Of a stretch of 64,000 bases of DNA, positions 24,188 through 32,400 are shown piece by piece (within the stretch, counting starts at the first letter, position 1; each line of letters opens with the position of its first letter). The position numbers were made by a program, and so were the translations under genes. The DNA comes from an uncultured Marivita sp. (GTDB taxonomy: Bacteria; Pseudomonadota; Alphaproteobacteria; Rhodobacterales; Rhodobacteraceae), in the NCBI GenBank assembly GCA_947503115.1, contig CANNCS010000005.1, positions 1 to 64,000 of the forward strand, given 5' to 3'. Under the pieces are notes generated by a model. That model did no database searches. It saw nothing but the letters and a program-made list of their open reading frames with translations, and had not been told where the DNA came from.

Positions 24188-24916
24188 ATGTCTGATCGCA
24201 AGACACAGTTCGACAAGGCGCTGCTTGGTCTTCGTTCGCTCGTGATGAGTGGCGAATTCTCTGGCAGCGCCCGTTTGCCTGAGGTCGCTCTGTCCGAGAG
24301 GCTGGGTCTGTCGCGCACGCCGCTGCGGCAGGCGATGGACCATTTGGTGGCCGAGGGTCTGCTTGAGCGGATCGAGACTGGTGGCTGTCGGGTGGCACGC
24401 TTTACGCTGGATGACATCAACGATGCGATCGAATTGCGCGGGGTGATCGAAGGCACTGCGGTGCGGCTCGCGGCAGAGCGGGGAGCAGATCCCGTAGCGC
24501 TGGCCGAGGTTGAGCGCGTTTTGGACCGGATCGACATCGCTCTCAAACATCCCGACCATATCGATTTTGACGCCTACATCGTTGAAAACGCCAGCTTTCA
24601 TAGGCTCTTGGCACACTTGTCTGGCAGTCAGCTTATGCAGCGCGAAGCGGACCGGGTGAGCCGCTTGCCGTTGGCGTCGCCAAGCGCCTTCCTGCGCGAA
24701 CAGGAGTTGATCCCTGATTTCAACGCGTCGCTGTTGCGCGCACAGCATCAACACCGGGCCATCGTTGAGGCGATCCGCGCCCGTGAAGGCGCTCGAGCGG
24801 AATATCTGGCGCGCGAACACGCCCGTCTTGCTCGGCGCAATCTTGACTACCTTGCCAACGCCGGACCGGGGGTCGCAACGCGCGTGCCCGGCCTGTCTCT
24901 ACTATCCGCAGAATAA
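24188..24916 (+). CDS. GntR-family (FCD/FadR subfamily) regulator
   Basis: A 242-residue repressor. The N-terminal winged helix spans about residues 5-72 (LPEVALSERLGLSRTPLRQAMDHLVAEGLLERI). The FCD effector domain spans 80-225, with the metal/ligand helices beginning RGVIEGTAVRLAAERG and a histidine-bearing ENASFHRLLAHLSGS and QHRAIVEAIRAREG. This subfamily often senses carboxylates such as vanillate (VanR). It is the first gene of a plus-strand operon whose next gene is a LigM-like O-demethylase, with only 24 bp between, and two TGTATACA operators lie upstream. A methoxybenzoate or its product is a plausible inducer. Confidence 0.9.
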   Translation: MSDRKTQFDKALLGLRSLVMSGEFSGSARLPEVALSERLGLSRTPLRQAMDHLVAEGLLERIETGGCRVARFTLDDINDAIELRGVIEGTAVRLAAERGADPVALAEVERVLDRIDIALKHPDHIDFDAYIVENASFHRLLAHLSGSQLMQREADRVSRLPLASPSAFLREQELIPDFNASLLRAQHQHRAIVEAIRAREGARAEYLAREHARLARRNLDYLANAGPGVATRVPGLSLLSAE

Positions 24917-24940
24917 GATCCTCAGGAGGAGATCACGTCT

Positions 24941-26347
24941 ATGCCCAGCTTGTCTGACAAGATGAAGGAATGGGGGAATCCCGTTGAAATGCTTCGGAAT
25001 TCCCAGATTGGGATGTATGTTTACCCAGTCGTAACTCCGGAATTCCGCAACTGGCGCGTCGAACAGGAAGCTTGGCGCAAAACGGCTGTTCTGTTCGATC
25101 AGTCACACCACATGGACGAGCTGATCGTCGAAGGCCCACAGGCCGAAGAATTTCTCGCCTATCACAGTATCAACGCGTTCGGAAATTTTAACCTGAACCG
25201 CGCCAAGCACTATGTGCCCGTGACGCCGAATGGCCATGTGATTGGCGATCACATCATCTTCCGCGAGCGTGAGGATAAATTTATCCTCGTCGGTCGCGCA
25301 CCAACATCCAACTGGCTGATGTTTGCGGCGGCTTGGGGTAAGTGGAATGTGCGGATCAAGCACGACCCGCGCTCTACATCGCGCCCCGAAGGTGAGCGCG
25401 TTCTTCGCACCCATTACCGCTATCAGATTCAGGGGCCTGACGCGCCGAAGATCTTTGAAAAGATGAATGGCGGCCCGATCCCAGACATAAAATTCTTCCA
25501 CGTCGACTGGATCAATATCGGCTCTAAAAAGGTACAGGCGCTGCGTCACGGAATGTCCGGTGCGCCGGGTCTCGAAGTCTGGGGTCCGTATGAGGACAAG
25601 CACTACATCCACTCGACCATCCTTCAGGCCGCGAAAGATGCGGGTGTTGATTTGGTGCAATGTGGCAGCCGCGCCTATTCGACCAACACATTGGAATCCG
25701 GTTGGATTCCGTCGCCGCTGCCGGGGATCTACACCGGTGACGGCATGATGGCCGACTACCGCGACTGGCTGGGCACCGACATGTACGAAGCAGCCGGCGC
25801 CATCGGCGGCAGCTTTGTCAGCGACAACATCGAAGACTACTACGTCAACCCGTTGGAACTGGGCTATGACTTCTATATCGGCTGGAAAAAAGACGACTTC
25901 ATCGGCAAGGACGCGCTCCTCAAGATGAAAGATAGCAAGACCAACCGGAAGAAAGTCACCTTTGAATGGAATAAGGAAGATGTGCTCAAGGTCATCGCAT
26001 CGGCTTTTGAGGATGGCATCCCCTATAAATGGATCGACTTCCCGCAGCCAAACTACGCGTCCTCTTCAGCGGATATGGTCATGCATGGCGACAAGATGGT
26101 CGGGATGAGCATGTTCAACGGCTATAGCTACAATGAACGCTGTGTGCTGTCGCTGGGTGTGGTCGATCAAAGCGTTGAGGTGGGCGACGTTCTGACACTG
26201 CGTTGGGGTGAATCCGACGATACGGCGAAAACATCCGCCGAACAGCACAAGCAGGCCGAAATCCGAGTTCGCGTGTCGCAGACACCTTATTCGAACGAGG
26301 CCCGTTCGAGCTATGCTGAAAACAGCTGGCGGACCAAAGCGGTCTGA
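24941..26347 (+). CDS. ligM: Tetrahydrofolate-dependent aromatic O-demethylase (LigM/DesA-like)
   Basis: A 468-residue protein of the GcvT (aminomethyltransferase) fold that closely resembles sphingomonad LigM, which moves the methyl group of vanillate or 3-O-methylgallate to tetrahydrofolate. Shared landmarks in order are GNPVEMLRNSQIG and YVYPVV (residues 11-29), LFDQSHHM (about 50), YVPVTPNGHVIGDHIIF (about 88-104), VGRAPTSNWLM, RHGMSGAPGLEVWGPYE, SRAYSTNTLESGWIPSPLPGIYTGD and GAIGGSFVSDNIEDYYVNP. A strong ribosome site (AGGAGGAGA) precedes the ATG. It follows a GntR regulator and precedes a TRAP transporter and an extradiol dioxygenase. The methyl-THF recycling genes usually found near ligM are not in this window. 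Vanillate, syringate or another methoxyaromatic is the likely substrate. Confidence 0.85.
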   Translation: MPSLSDKMKEWGNPVEMLRNSQIGMYVYPVVTPEFRNWRVEQEAWRKTAVLFDQSHHMDELIVEGPQAEEFLAYHSINAFGNFNLNRAKHYVPVTPNGHVIGDHIIFREREDKFILVGRAPTSNWLMFAAAWGKWNVRIKHDPRSTSRPEGERVLRTHYRYQIQGPDAPKIFEKMNGGPIPDIKFFHVDWINIGSKKVQALRHGMSGAPGLEVWGPYEDKHYIHSTILQAAKDAGVDLVQCGSRAYSTNTLESGWIPSPLPGIYTGDGMMADYRDWLGTDMYEAAGAIGGSFVSDNIEDYYVNPLELGYDFYIGWKKDDFIGKDALLKMKDSKTNRKKVTFEWNKEDVLKVIASAFEDGIPYKWIDFPQPNYASSSADMVMHGDKMVGMSMFNGYSYNERCVLSLGVVDQSVEVGDVLTLRWGESDDTAKTSAEQHKQAEIRVRVSQTPYSNEARSSYAENSWRTKAV

Positions 26348-26361
26348 TCGGCACGCCATTC

Positions 26362-26420
26362 GGGCAGTGCTCACGCAGAAGGAGCGCTGCCCGTCACACG
26401 CGGTCTGAGACCTATCAGAC
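26362..26420 (+). other. Two tandem RNA hairpins between ligM and dctP
   Basis: The first stem pairs 26362-26372 (GGGCAGTGCTC) with 26382-26392 (GAGCGCTGCCC), 11 bp with one G-U pair. The second pairs GTCTGA (26403-26408) with TCAGAC (26415-26420). They fill most of the 91-bp gap and end just before the ribosome site of the binding-protein gene. There is no T tract, so they probably mark an mRNA processing or stability point that lets dctP be expressed above ligM. Confidence 0.5.
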
Positions 26421-26438
26421 CCTTCATGGGAGGAAGAC

Positions 26439-27413
26439 ATGACACTGAGAACAACGTTTATCGGGGCTGCTCTGGCTGTGGCTGCTGCTGCACCTCTGTC
26501 CGCTCAAGAACTGAAATTCGCTAATTTCACGCCGCCGTTCCACACGGTCAACGCCAGCGTGATCGAAAAGCTTAATGCCGATCTCTCTGCGGCGACAGGC
26601 GGCGGTCTTACTGTGCGCGGCTATCACGGAGGTGAGCTGGGCGCGGGCCCTGTTGAGCAATATGTGCGCGCGGTTCAGGGCGTCGCCGACATCACATGGG
26701 GTCTGCCGGGCTACACCTCGCAACAATTCGAAAAGACCATGATCGTCGAACTGCCGGGCGTTGTGCCGGACGGCAAGTCCGGTGCGGATGCCCTTTGTGA
26801 TGCAATGGACGAGATCTCGGGCGAATTCCCCGGTACCGTGCCTGTGGCGCTTTGGACGTCCGAGCCGAACATCATGATCATGAAGGACAAGGCTGTCCGC
26901 ACACCTTCTGATCTCGCAGGCCTCAAGATCCGTGTTGCCGGTGCAACCGCAGGCAAGGTCGCAGAAGCCTTGGGCGCAACCCCGGTGCAGATGCCGATCA
27001 ACCAGGTCTACAACTCGTTGCAGACCGGTCTGATCGATGGCGTGTTCACGGGATCATCCACGCTCAACGACTTCAAACTCGATGAAGTGGCGGATGCGTT
27101 CACCATCGGCGCACCTCTGGGCCGCCTCGCGTTCTTTGCGGTGATGGGGCAGAACGCCTATAACGGCCTGTCCGATGACGCCAAAGCGGCGTTCGACGCG
27201 GCCAGCGGCTGTGCGCTTGGTAATAACGCCGAAGCAGCATGGAACGTCACCGGCGAAGAAGGCGTGGCCCGTGCGCGTCAGGACGGCAAGAACACTTTTG
27301 TCGATCTGACCGCAGAAGAGGCACAGGCCTTCACCGACGCTGTCTCGGGTGTTGTGGCCGAATACGTCGCCAGCGTCGGCGGCGATGCAGCTTTGGCTGC
27401 GATGCAGAACTAA
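26439..27413 (+). CDS. TRAP transporter solute-binding protein (DctP)
   Basis: A 324-residue periplasmic protein. A Sec signal peptide (MTLRTTFIGAALAVAAAAPLSA, cleaved before QELKFANF) precedes a DctP fold with the conserved segments GELGAGPVEQYVRAVQGVADITWG, and DLAGLKIRVAGATAGKVAEALGATPVQMP near residues 165-195. The latter contains the arginine that normally salt-bridges the substrate carboxylate. It is followed without a gap by dctQ and dctM and lies between an O-demethylase and a ring-cleaving dioxygenase gene. The probable ligand is therefore a methoxylated aromatic acid. The ribosome site GGGAGGA is strong. Confidence 0.92.
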   Translation: MTLRTTFIGAALAVAAAAPLSAQELKFANFTPPFHTVNASVIEKLNADLSAATGGGLTVRGYHGGELGAGPVEQYVRAVQGVADITWGLPGYTSQQFEKTMIVELPGVVPDGKSGADALCDAMDEISGEFPGTVPVALWTSEPNIMIMKDKAVRTPSDLAGLKIRVAGATAGKVAEALGATPVQMPINQVYNSLQTGLIDGVFTGSSTLNDFKLDEVADAFTIGAPLGRLAFFAVMGQNAYNGLSDDAKAAFDAASGCALGNNAEAAWNVTGEEGVARARQDGKNTFVDLTAEEAQAFTDAVSGVVAEYVASVGGDAALAAMQN

Positions 27414-27920
27414 GTGTTGGAGCGGATACGCACCCTTGCGGACAGGCTGATCGGCCTGTCCGCCGCTATTGGATCGACTGCGCTTTTGCTCATCGTGATT
27501 GTTGTGTTGATCGACGTAGTCGGGCGCGCCTTTGGCAAGCCTCTCTACGGCGGACAGGACATCACGACGATGGCGACAGTGATCCTCGTTTTTGCGCCGA
27601 TGGCGTTGTGTGACCGCTTGGGTGGACACATATCGGTCGATCTGTTCGAACGGTATTTTCCGGACGGGATGAACCGTCTGATCGACATCTCGGTTGCTGC
27701 CATGGGCGCAGTGATCTTTGCCGCGCTGGCTTGGGCGACATGGGACAGTGCGAAACTGTCAGTGATGCTCAACCTGTCGACCAATCTTCTTTATCTGCCC
27801 AAGGCGTGGTTCCAATGGGTCTCCATCGGGTTTCTGTGCCTCGCAGCTGTGGGTCTAGCCCTGCGCGCGCTTGAGCTGTCGATCACAGGCCGTGACGTCC
27901 GGAAAGAGAGGCGACCATGA
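27414..27920 (+). CDS. TRAP transporter small permease (DctQ)
   Basis: A 168-residue membrane protein with four hydrophobic helices (about residues 12-35, 50-70, 88-108 and 128-150) and the family motif LIVIVVLIDVVGRAFGKPLYGGQDITTMATVI. It starts at GTG 27414, immediately after the dctP stop codon, so it depends on translational coupling. It ends with a four-base overlap (ATGA) with dctM. As the small subunit it holds the large DctM channel subunit and helps docking of the loaded binding protein. Confidence 0.9.
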   Translation: MLERIRTLADRLIGLSAAIGSTALLLIVIVVLIDVVGRAFGKPLYGGQDITTMATVILVFAPMALCDRLGGHISVDLFERYFPDGMNRLIDISVAAMGAVIFAALAWATWDSAKLSVMLNLSTNLLYLPKAWFQWVSIGFLCLAAVGLALRALELSITGRDVRKERRP

Positions 27921-29221
27921 GCGCATCTGCCACTGGTGTTGTGGGAATGCTTGCCCTGTTTGCGCTGCTTGCACTGCGGGTGCCGGTTGCCTTCGCCATG
28001 TTCGTGATCGGGTTTATCGGCATCTGGGCGCTGAATGGGCTCAATGCGGCCACCTCGCTATTGGCATCCGAGGCGTTTACCCTCGCGTCCTCGCCTGAAC
28101 TCGTGGTGATCCCGCTGTTCATCCTGATGGGCAATGTCGCGTCGCAAACCGGCATGAGCCGCCAATTGTTCGACGCTGCCCATGCCGTGATCGGGTCGAT
28201 CCGGGGTGGTCTGGCTTCGGCCACGGTGATTGGCTGTGGTGGCTTCGCGGCTCTATCGGGATCGTCGGTCGCGTCTGCCTTGACCATGGGCAAGGTCGCG
28301 CTGTCGGAAATGGACCGATTCAAATACGACGACCGCCTGTCCACCGGAGTGGTCGCAGCAGGCGGCACGCTGGGCATTCTGATCCCACCCTCAACCGGCT
28401 TTGTCATCTACGCCATACTGACTGAACAATCCATTGGTCGCCTGTTTCTTGCCGGAGTGCTGCCCGGCCTTCTTTTGCTGAGCATGTTCGTGCTCGTGGT
28501 GACCGTGCTTTGCATGATCCGCCCCGAATTAGGACCAGCGGGGCCAAAGACGGCCCTGTCCGAAAAACTCCGCGCGGTCAGTCGGGCAGGCCCCATCGTT
28601 CTGGTGATCTTCATCACCATCGGCGGCATGTACGGTGGGTTCTTTTCGCCGGTCGAGGCTGCAGCCGTGGGGGCAGGGGCTGTGATCCTGATTGGGCTCG
28701 TCGCCCGCACTATGACGCTACCCATGCTCTGGGCCGCCTCCAAAGACAGTGTTGTCACCACGGCGACCGTCATGCTGATCCTGATTGCGGCACATATGAT
28801 CAATCCGTTTCTCGCGCTCAGTCATATGACCGATTTGGTGGCCCAGGCTTTTGCGGCGCTTGATTTGGGGCCGATGGGAAGCCTGCTTCTGATCCTTGGC
28901 ATATACATTGTTTTGGGGTGCTTTCTCGAAGGATTTGCGATGCTGGTGCTGACGTTGCCGATCTTCTTTCCCATCGTGCTTGAATTGGGCATCGACCCGA
29001 TCTGGTTCGGGGTTCTTGTGGTGCTGTCGCTGGAAATGGGACTGATCTCGCCGCCTGTGGGACTCAACGTGTTCATTGTAAAGTCGGTGGCCCCCGGCGT
29101 GTCTCTGGGGCGGATCTTTGTCGGAGTCATTCCGTTCTGGGTCATGATGCTGGTGACGCTCGCGATCCTCGTGGCGTTCCCTCAAATTTCGCTTTTCCTG
29201 CCAAATACCATGTTCAATTGA
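27917..29221 (+). CDS. TRAP transporter large permease (DctM)
   Basis: A 434-residue polytopic protein of the DctM family. It has the hallmarks VIGCGGFAALSGSSVASALTMGKVAL (about residues 110-135), GTLGILIPPSTGFVIYAILTEQSIG (about 155-180) and LEMGLISPPVGLNVFIVKSVAPG near the C-terminus. It should form the ion-coupled channel of the importer encoded with the DctP and DctQ genes just upstream. The next gene, an extradiol dioxygenase, begins 8 bp after its stop, so uptake and ring cleavage share a transcript. Confidence 0.93.
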   Translation: MSASATGVVGMLALFALLALRVPVAFAMFVIGFIGIWALNGLNAATSLLASEAFTLASSPELVVIPLFILMGNVASQTGMSRQLFDAAHAVIGSIRGGLASATVIGCGGFAALSGSSVASALTMGKVALSEMDRFKYDDRLSTGVVAAGGTLGILIPPSTGFVIYAILTEQSIGRLFLAGVLPGLLLLSMFVLVVTVLCMIRPELGPAGPKTALSEKLRAVSRAGPIVLVIFITIGGMYGGFFSPVEAAAVGAGAVILIGLVARTMTLPMLWAASKDSVVTTATVMLILIAAHMINPFLALSHMTDLVAQAFAALDLGPMGSLLLILGIYIVLGCFLEGFAMLVLTLPIFFPIVLELGIDPIWFGVLVVLSLEMGLISPPVGLNVFIVKSVAPGVSLGRIFVGVIPFWVMMLVTLAILVAFPQISLFLPNTMFN

Positions 29222-29228
29222 GGCGCCT

Positions 29229-30185
29229 ATGACCGAACCCTGCTTTGACGTTGCCCATCTCGGCCATGTGGAGGTCTTAACTAACAAGTTCGACGAGAGC
29301 CTTGATTTCTTCACGCGAGTCTATGGTTTGAAACTGTCTGCACTTGAGGGCGACAGCGCCTATCTGCGGGCGTGGGACGACTACGAATTCCACACACTCA
29401 AACTGACGAAATCCGACACAACCGGGGTGGCTCATATTGGGTATCGCGTTTCGTCCGAGGCCGCGCTGGAACGGCGTGTGGCCGTGATTGAGGCATCGGG
29501 ATATACCAGCCACGGCTGGGTTGACGGCGACTTGGGGCATGGGCGTGCCTATCGGTTCGAAGACCCGTTCGGCCATGTGTTTGAGCTGTACTGGGACACG
29601 GTGAAATACGACCCTCCCGAAGATGACAAACCGGCGTTGAAGAACATGTCGAGCCGCTTTCACGCGCAGGGTGTTTCGCCACGGAGGCTTGATCACCTGA
29701 ACCTTCTTGCTGAAGACGTGGCCCAGTTCCGCGACTTCATGCAGACCTGTCTGGGCAGCCGCGTGACCGAACAGATCCGTTTGGACAACGGGCGGCTGGG
29801 CGGCTGCTGGTTCACGATCAACAACAAGACCTACGATTTGGCCTGCACCGAGGAACACGGGCGCGGCCAGAACCGTCTACACCATGTCACCTACGCTACC
29901 GATCAGCGTGAAGACATCCTGCGCGCCGCCGACATCTTTCTGGAGAACGGGGTCCATATTGAAACCGGCCCGCACAAGCACGGCATTCAGGGAACGTTCT
30001 TCCTTTACGTCTGGGAACCGGCGGGCAACCGGGTGGAACTGGCAAATGCGGGCGCGCGGCTGATCCTGCAACCGGATTGGGAAACCGTCACCTGGACCGA
30101 AACGGAACGCAAGCGAGGGCAGGCTTGGGGGCTCAAGACGATCGAGACCTTCCACACCCACGGAACCCCTCCGGCAGAAGGTTAA
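29229..30185 (+). CDS. Type I extradiol (catechol 2,3-type) dioxygenase
   Basis: A 318-residue vicinal-oxygen-chelate enzyme of two repeats. The N-terminal repeat (about 8-125) opens HLGHVEVLTNKFDESLDFFTRVYG. The C-terminal catalytic repeat (about 152-275) carries the iron ligands expected for type I extradiol dioxygenases: H156 (RRLDHLNLL), H218 or H219 (RLHHVTYAT) and E270 (NRVELANAG). The VWEPAGNRVEL signature fits catechol 2,3-dioxygenases rather than glyoxalases. It would open the catechol ring next to a hydroxyl using Fe(II) and O2. In the LigM pathway of sphingomonads, ring opening is done by unrelated type II enzymes (LigAB, DesZ), so a type I enzyme here is notable. Confidence 0.85.
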   Translation: MTEPCFDVAHLGHVEVLTNKFDESLDFFTRVYGLKLSALEGDSAYLRAWDDYEFHTLKLTKSDTTGVAHIGYRVSSEAALERRVAVIEASGYTSHGWVDGDLGHGRAYRFEDPFGHVFELYWDTVKYDPPEDDKPALKNMSSRFHAQGVSPRRLDHLNLLAEDVAQFRDFMQTCLGSRVTEQIRLDNGRLGGCWFTINNKTYDLACTEEHGRGQNRLHHVTYATDQREDILRAADIFLENGVHIETGPHKHGIQGTFFLYVWEPAGNRVELANAGARLILQPDWETVTWTETERKRGQAWGLKTIETFHTHGTPPAEG

Positions 30186-30215
30186 GGCGCGTTGGTTGGA
30201 GCAGCGTCACAAGAC

Positions 30216-30995
30216 ATGGTGGATGCGTGGCTGGCTCGTCTTGGGCTTGCCGGCGACCTGCCTGTGTCGCTGGACAGCTTGACCAGGATCATCCGTGCGC
30301 ATCTGGACCGCATTCCGTTCGAGAACCTGACCGTTTTTTGCGGTGGCGTGCCGGATATCGGCGTTGAGGCGCTGTCGAACAAGATCCTTCACCAGCGGCG
30401 CGGCGGGTATTGCGTTGAACTGAGCCCGCTCCTGTGCGCTGGTCTGCGTGTTTTGGGCTTTGACGCCCGCCTGCGCATGGCGCGCGTCATGTGGCAGCGC
30501 GATGTGCCGGGGCCGCGCAGCCATTGCCTGTGCCTCGTTCGGCTGGACCGGGCCGATTACCTTGTCGATGTGGGCTTCGGTGGGCCGGGGCCGACCGGAC
30601 CCTTCTTGCTTGGGTCAGAGACACTGGATCTGCGGACACAAATACGCACTGGTTTAGGTACGGTGTTGTCACGGCAAGTTTCCGAAGGCGACTGGCGAGA
30701 TCTTTATGCTTTCACCGATGAAGTGACGACGATGTCGGATGTGCAGGCGGGCAACTGGCTTGCCGCGACCTTGCCGGGATCGCTCTTCACACGCACTTTG
30801 GTTGTGACCCGACAAACTGCTGACTCGCGGCTGGTGTTGGATGGGGCGACGTTTCGCAAATTCGCAAAGGGCAGGGCGCTTGAGGTTGAGGTTTTGCAAA
30901 CCCCGGAGGCGGTCATGTCGTGCCTGCACGATGCGTTTGATCTGGACCCACCGTCAGAACTCCCTGACGCGATGAGCAACAAAGGGATTTTTTGA
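30216..30995 (+). CDS. Arylamine N-acetyltransferase
   Basis: A 259-residue NAT-family enzyme with the cysteine-protease-like triad C66 (RRGGYCVELS), H103 (RSHCLCLV) and D118 (YLVDVGFGG). Such enzymes transfer an acetyl group from acetyl-CoA to aromatic amines or hydrazines. The ATG at 30216 gives the standard N-terminus (VDAWLARLGL); an in-frame TTG at 30192 with AAGG upstream is possible. It is the last gene of the ligM/TRAP/dioxygenase operon, 30 bp after the dioxygenase. Its role in a methoxyaromatic pathway is unclear: it might act on an amino-aromatic side substrate, or detoxify. Confidence 0.88.
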   Translation: MVDAWLARLGLAGDLPVSLDSLTRIIRAHLDRIPFENLTVFCGGVPDIGVEALSNKILHQRRGGYCVELSPLLCAGLRVLGFDARLRMARVMWQRDVPGPRSHCLCLVRLDRADYLVDVGFGGPGPTGPFLLGSETLDLRTQIRTGLGTVLSRQVSEGDWRDLYAFTDEVTTMSDVQAGNWLAATLPGSLFTRTLVVTRQTADSRLVLDGATFRKFAKGRALEVEVLQTPEAVMSCLHDAFDLDPPSELPDAMSNKGIF

Positions 30996-31003
30996 CCAAA
31001 CGG

Positions 31004-32203
31004 TCAAAAAGCCGCCAATCCCGCGTTGGTGTTCAGCAGGAACTGCGTGAAGATCGGGCTGCTGGCTGCGCCGATGGCACGGGCATTGCCGCCGACGCTG
31101 CCGGGTTCGATCTGCGGTGCGATCAGGCCACGGGTGTCCTGATTGACCAGATAGCGGCGCACCCGTTCCACCAGTTCGGTCCTAACGGCGGCAGGAAAGG
31201 CCCCGTCGATCAGCACCGCTTCAAAGTCGATCACTGCACACACAGACAAAGAGGCTTTGGCCAATTCCTGCGCGGTTTCCCCGATCCAAGGGTCTACATA
31301 GCGGCTTAGGTCGCTCCAATCCTGAGGTTGATGCCATAGGATACGGGGATCGATACCAGCCTGTATCAAGCGTTCTTCCAGCAGGTGGATCGAGGCCACG
31401 TCGATCAATTGCTGGCTTTCGCCCAAAGGGCCGGTGCTGCGCAGCGACCCAAGCGCGCCGGCGTTGCCCTGATTGCCCTCGAACACCGTGTCATTGACGA
31501 CGACGCCGCCGCCTACGAATGAGCCAATGAAGAAATACGCATAGTCGCGGAAGTCATGTGTGCGCCCGTAAAGATGCTCGGCCCGGCATGCGGCGGTTGC
31601 GTCATTGACCACGAACACTGGAAGATCGCTGAACTGGGCGACCTGCCCGGCAAAGTCGAGATCCTTCCATGACTTGAACCTCTGCGATGGCGCCCCGATC
31701 AGGTCGTTCCATTTCCAAAGCTCGAACGGCGCCGCGATCCCGATCCCGCAGACCCGTTCCAGTTCCTCGGTGTCGAGATCGGCCAGCAATGTGGCCATGC
31801 CAGACTCGAGAAAAGCGAACACCTCGTCGGGCAGGGGGTAGGTAAAGGCCGTACTGACTTGGGCGCGGACATTTCCGGTGAAGTCGAGCAAGAGCAGATC
31901 GGCGCTGCGACGCCCGATCTTCAGGCCAAGCGACAGAACACCTTCGGGCGACAGTTCCATCGGAATGGACGGTTTGCCAACCTTGCCGCGCACCGGATCG
32001 CCACGCCGCAGGAAGCCGTCCTGTTCCAATTTGCGGAATATGACCGACACCGTCTGAGGTGACAGACCAGTCAGGCGGGCAAGGTCGATCCCCGCCATCC
32101 CGCCACGGCGCTGCAACATCGAAAGCAGCAAGCGTTCATTATGATTGCGCACACCGCTTTGGTTGACGCCCCCGCTTGCCCCTCTGATCTTTCCACCGTC
32201 CAT
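31004..32203 (-). CDS. ROK-family transcriptional repressor (NagC/XylR-like)
   Basis: A 399-residue ROK regulator. Residues 18-75 are a winged helix (NERLLLSMLQRRGGMAGIDLARLTGLSPQTVSVIFRKLEQDGFL). Residues 90-385 are the sugar-kinase-like ROK domain with VVNDATAACRAEHLYG and the glycine-rich FFIGSFVGGGVVVND. The cysteine-rich ROK zinc motif (CxCGxxGC) is not seen; the position reads NQGNAGALGSLRSTG. It therefore lacks the metal site of NagC and of ROK kinases. It is divergent from the frcBCA-like sugar transporter, with an AT-rich palindrome between, and probably represses it until the sugar or sugar phosphate is present. Confidence 0.88.
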   Translation of the reverse strand: MDGGKIRGASGGVNQSGVRNHNERLLLSMLQRRGGMAGIDLARLTGLSPQTVSVIFRKLEQDGFLRRGDPVRGKVGKPSIPMELSPEGVLSLGLKIGRRSADLLLLDFTGNVRAQVSTAFTYPLPDEVFAFLESGMATLLADLDTEELERVCGIGIAAPFELWKWNDLIGAPSQRFKSWKDLDFAGQVAQFSDLPVFVVNDATAACRAEHLYGRTHDFRDYAYFFIGSFVGGGVVVNDTVFEGNQGNAGALGSLRSTGPLGESQQLIDVASIHLLEERLIQAGIDPRILWHQPQDWSDLSRYVDPWIGETAQELAKASLSVCAVIDFEAVLIDGAFPAAVRTELVERVRRYLVNQDTRGLIAPQIEPGSVGGNARAIGAASSPIFTQFLLNTNAGLAAF

Positions 32204-32256
32204 GTCGCGGACCTTAGCCTAACGAAGTTTCCGCGCAATGATGACAAAGGATATTT

Positions 32257-32277
32257 AATAAATAAAGTTTATTTATT
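32257..32277. promoter_or_regulatory. AT-rich palindromic operator, probable ROK-repressor site
   Basis: AATAAATAAA (32257-32266) and TTTATTTATT (32268-32277) form a perfect 10-bp inverted repeat around a single G. It is an AT island in GC-rich DNA, in the 197-bp region between the ROK gene and frcB. A TTGACA box (32280-32285) adjoins it on the frcB side, so a bound repressor would block that promoter. The layout matches operators known for NagC/XylR-type ROK proteins. Confidence 0.65.
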
Positions 32278-32400
32278 TATTGACAGGCGGTTTGGAATCT
32301 GGCCTTTTCGCTTTCAACCTGCAGCGCAGATCGCAGGCAGGGGGAAGCGGTCTGAAGACAGCCCGTATGATTGAACGTTGAAGATTTCTGGGAGGAAACC

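Noticed and set aside
29229-30185. Glyoxalase or bleomycin-resistance protein instead of a dioxygenase
   Set aside because: The two-repeat length, the three iron ligands in the second repeat and the EPAGNRVEL end fit extradiol dioxygenases better.
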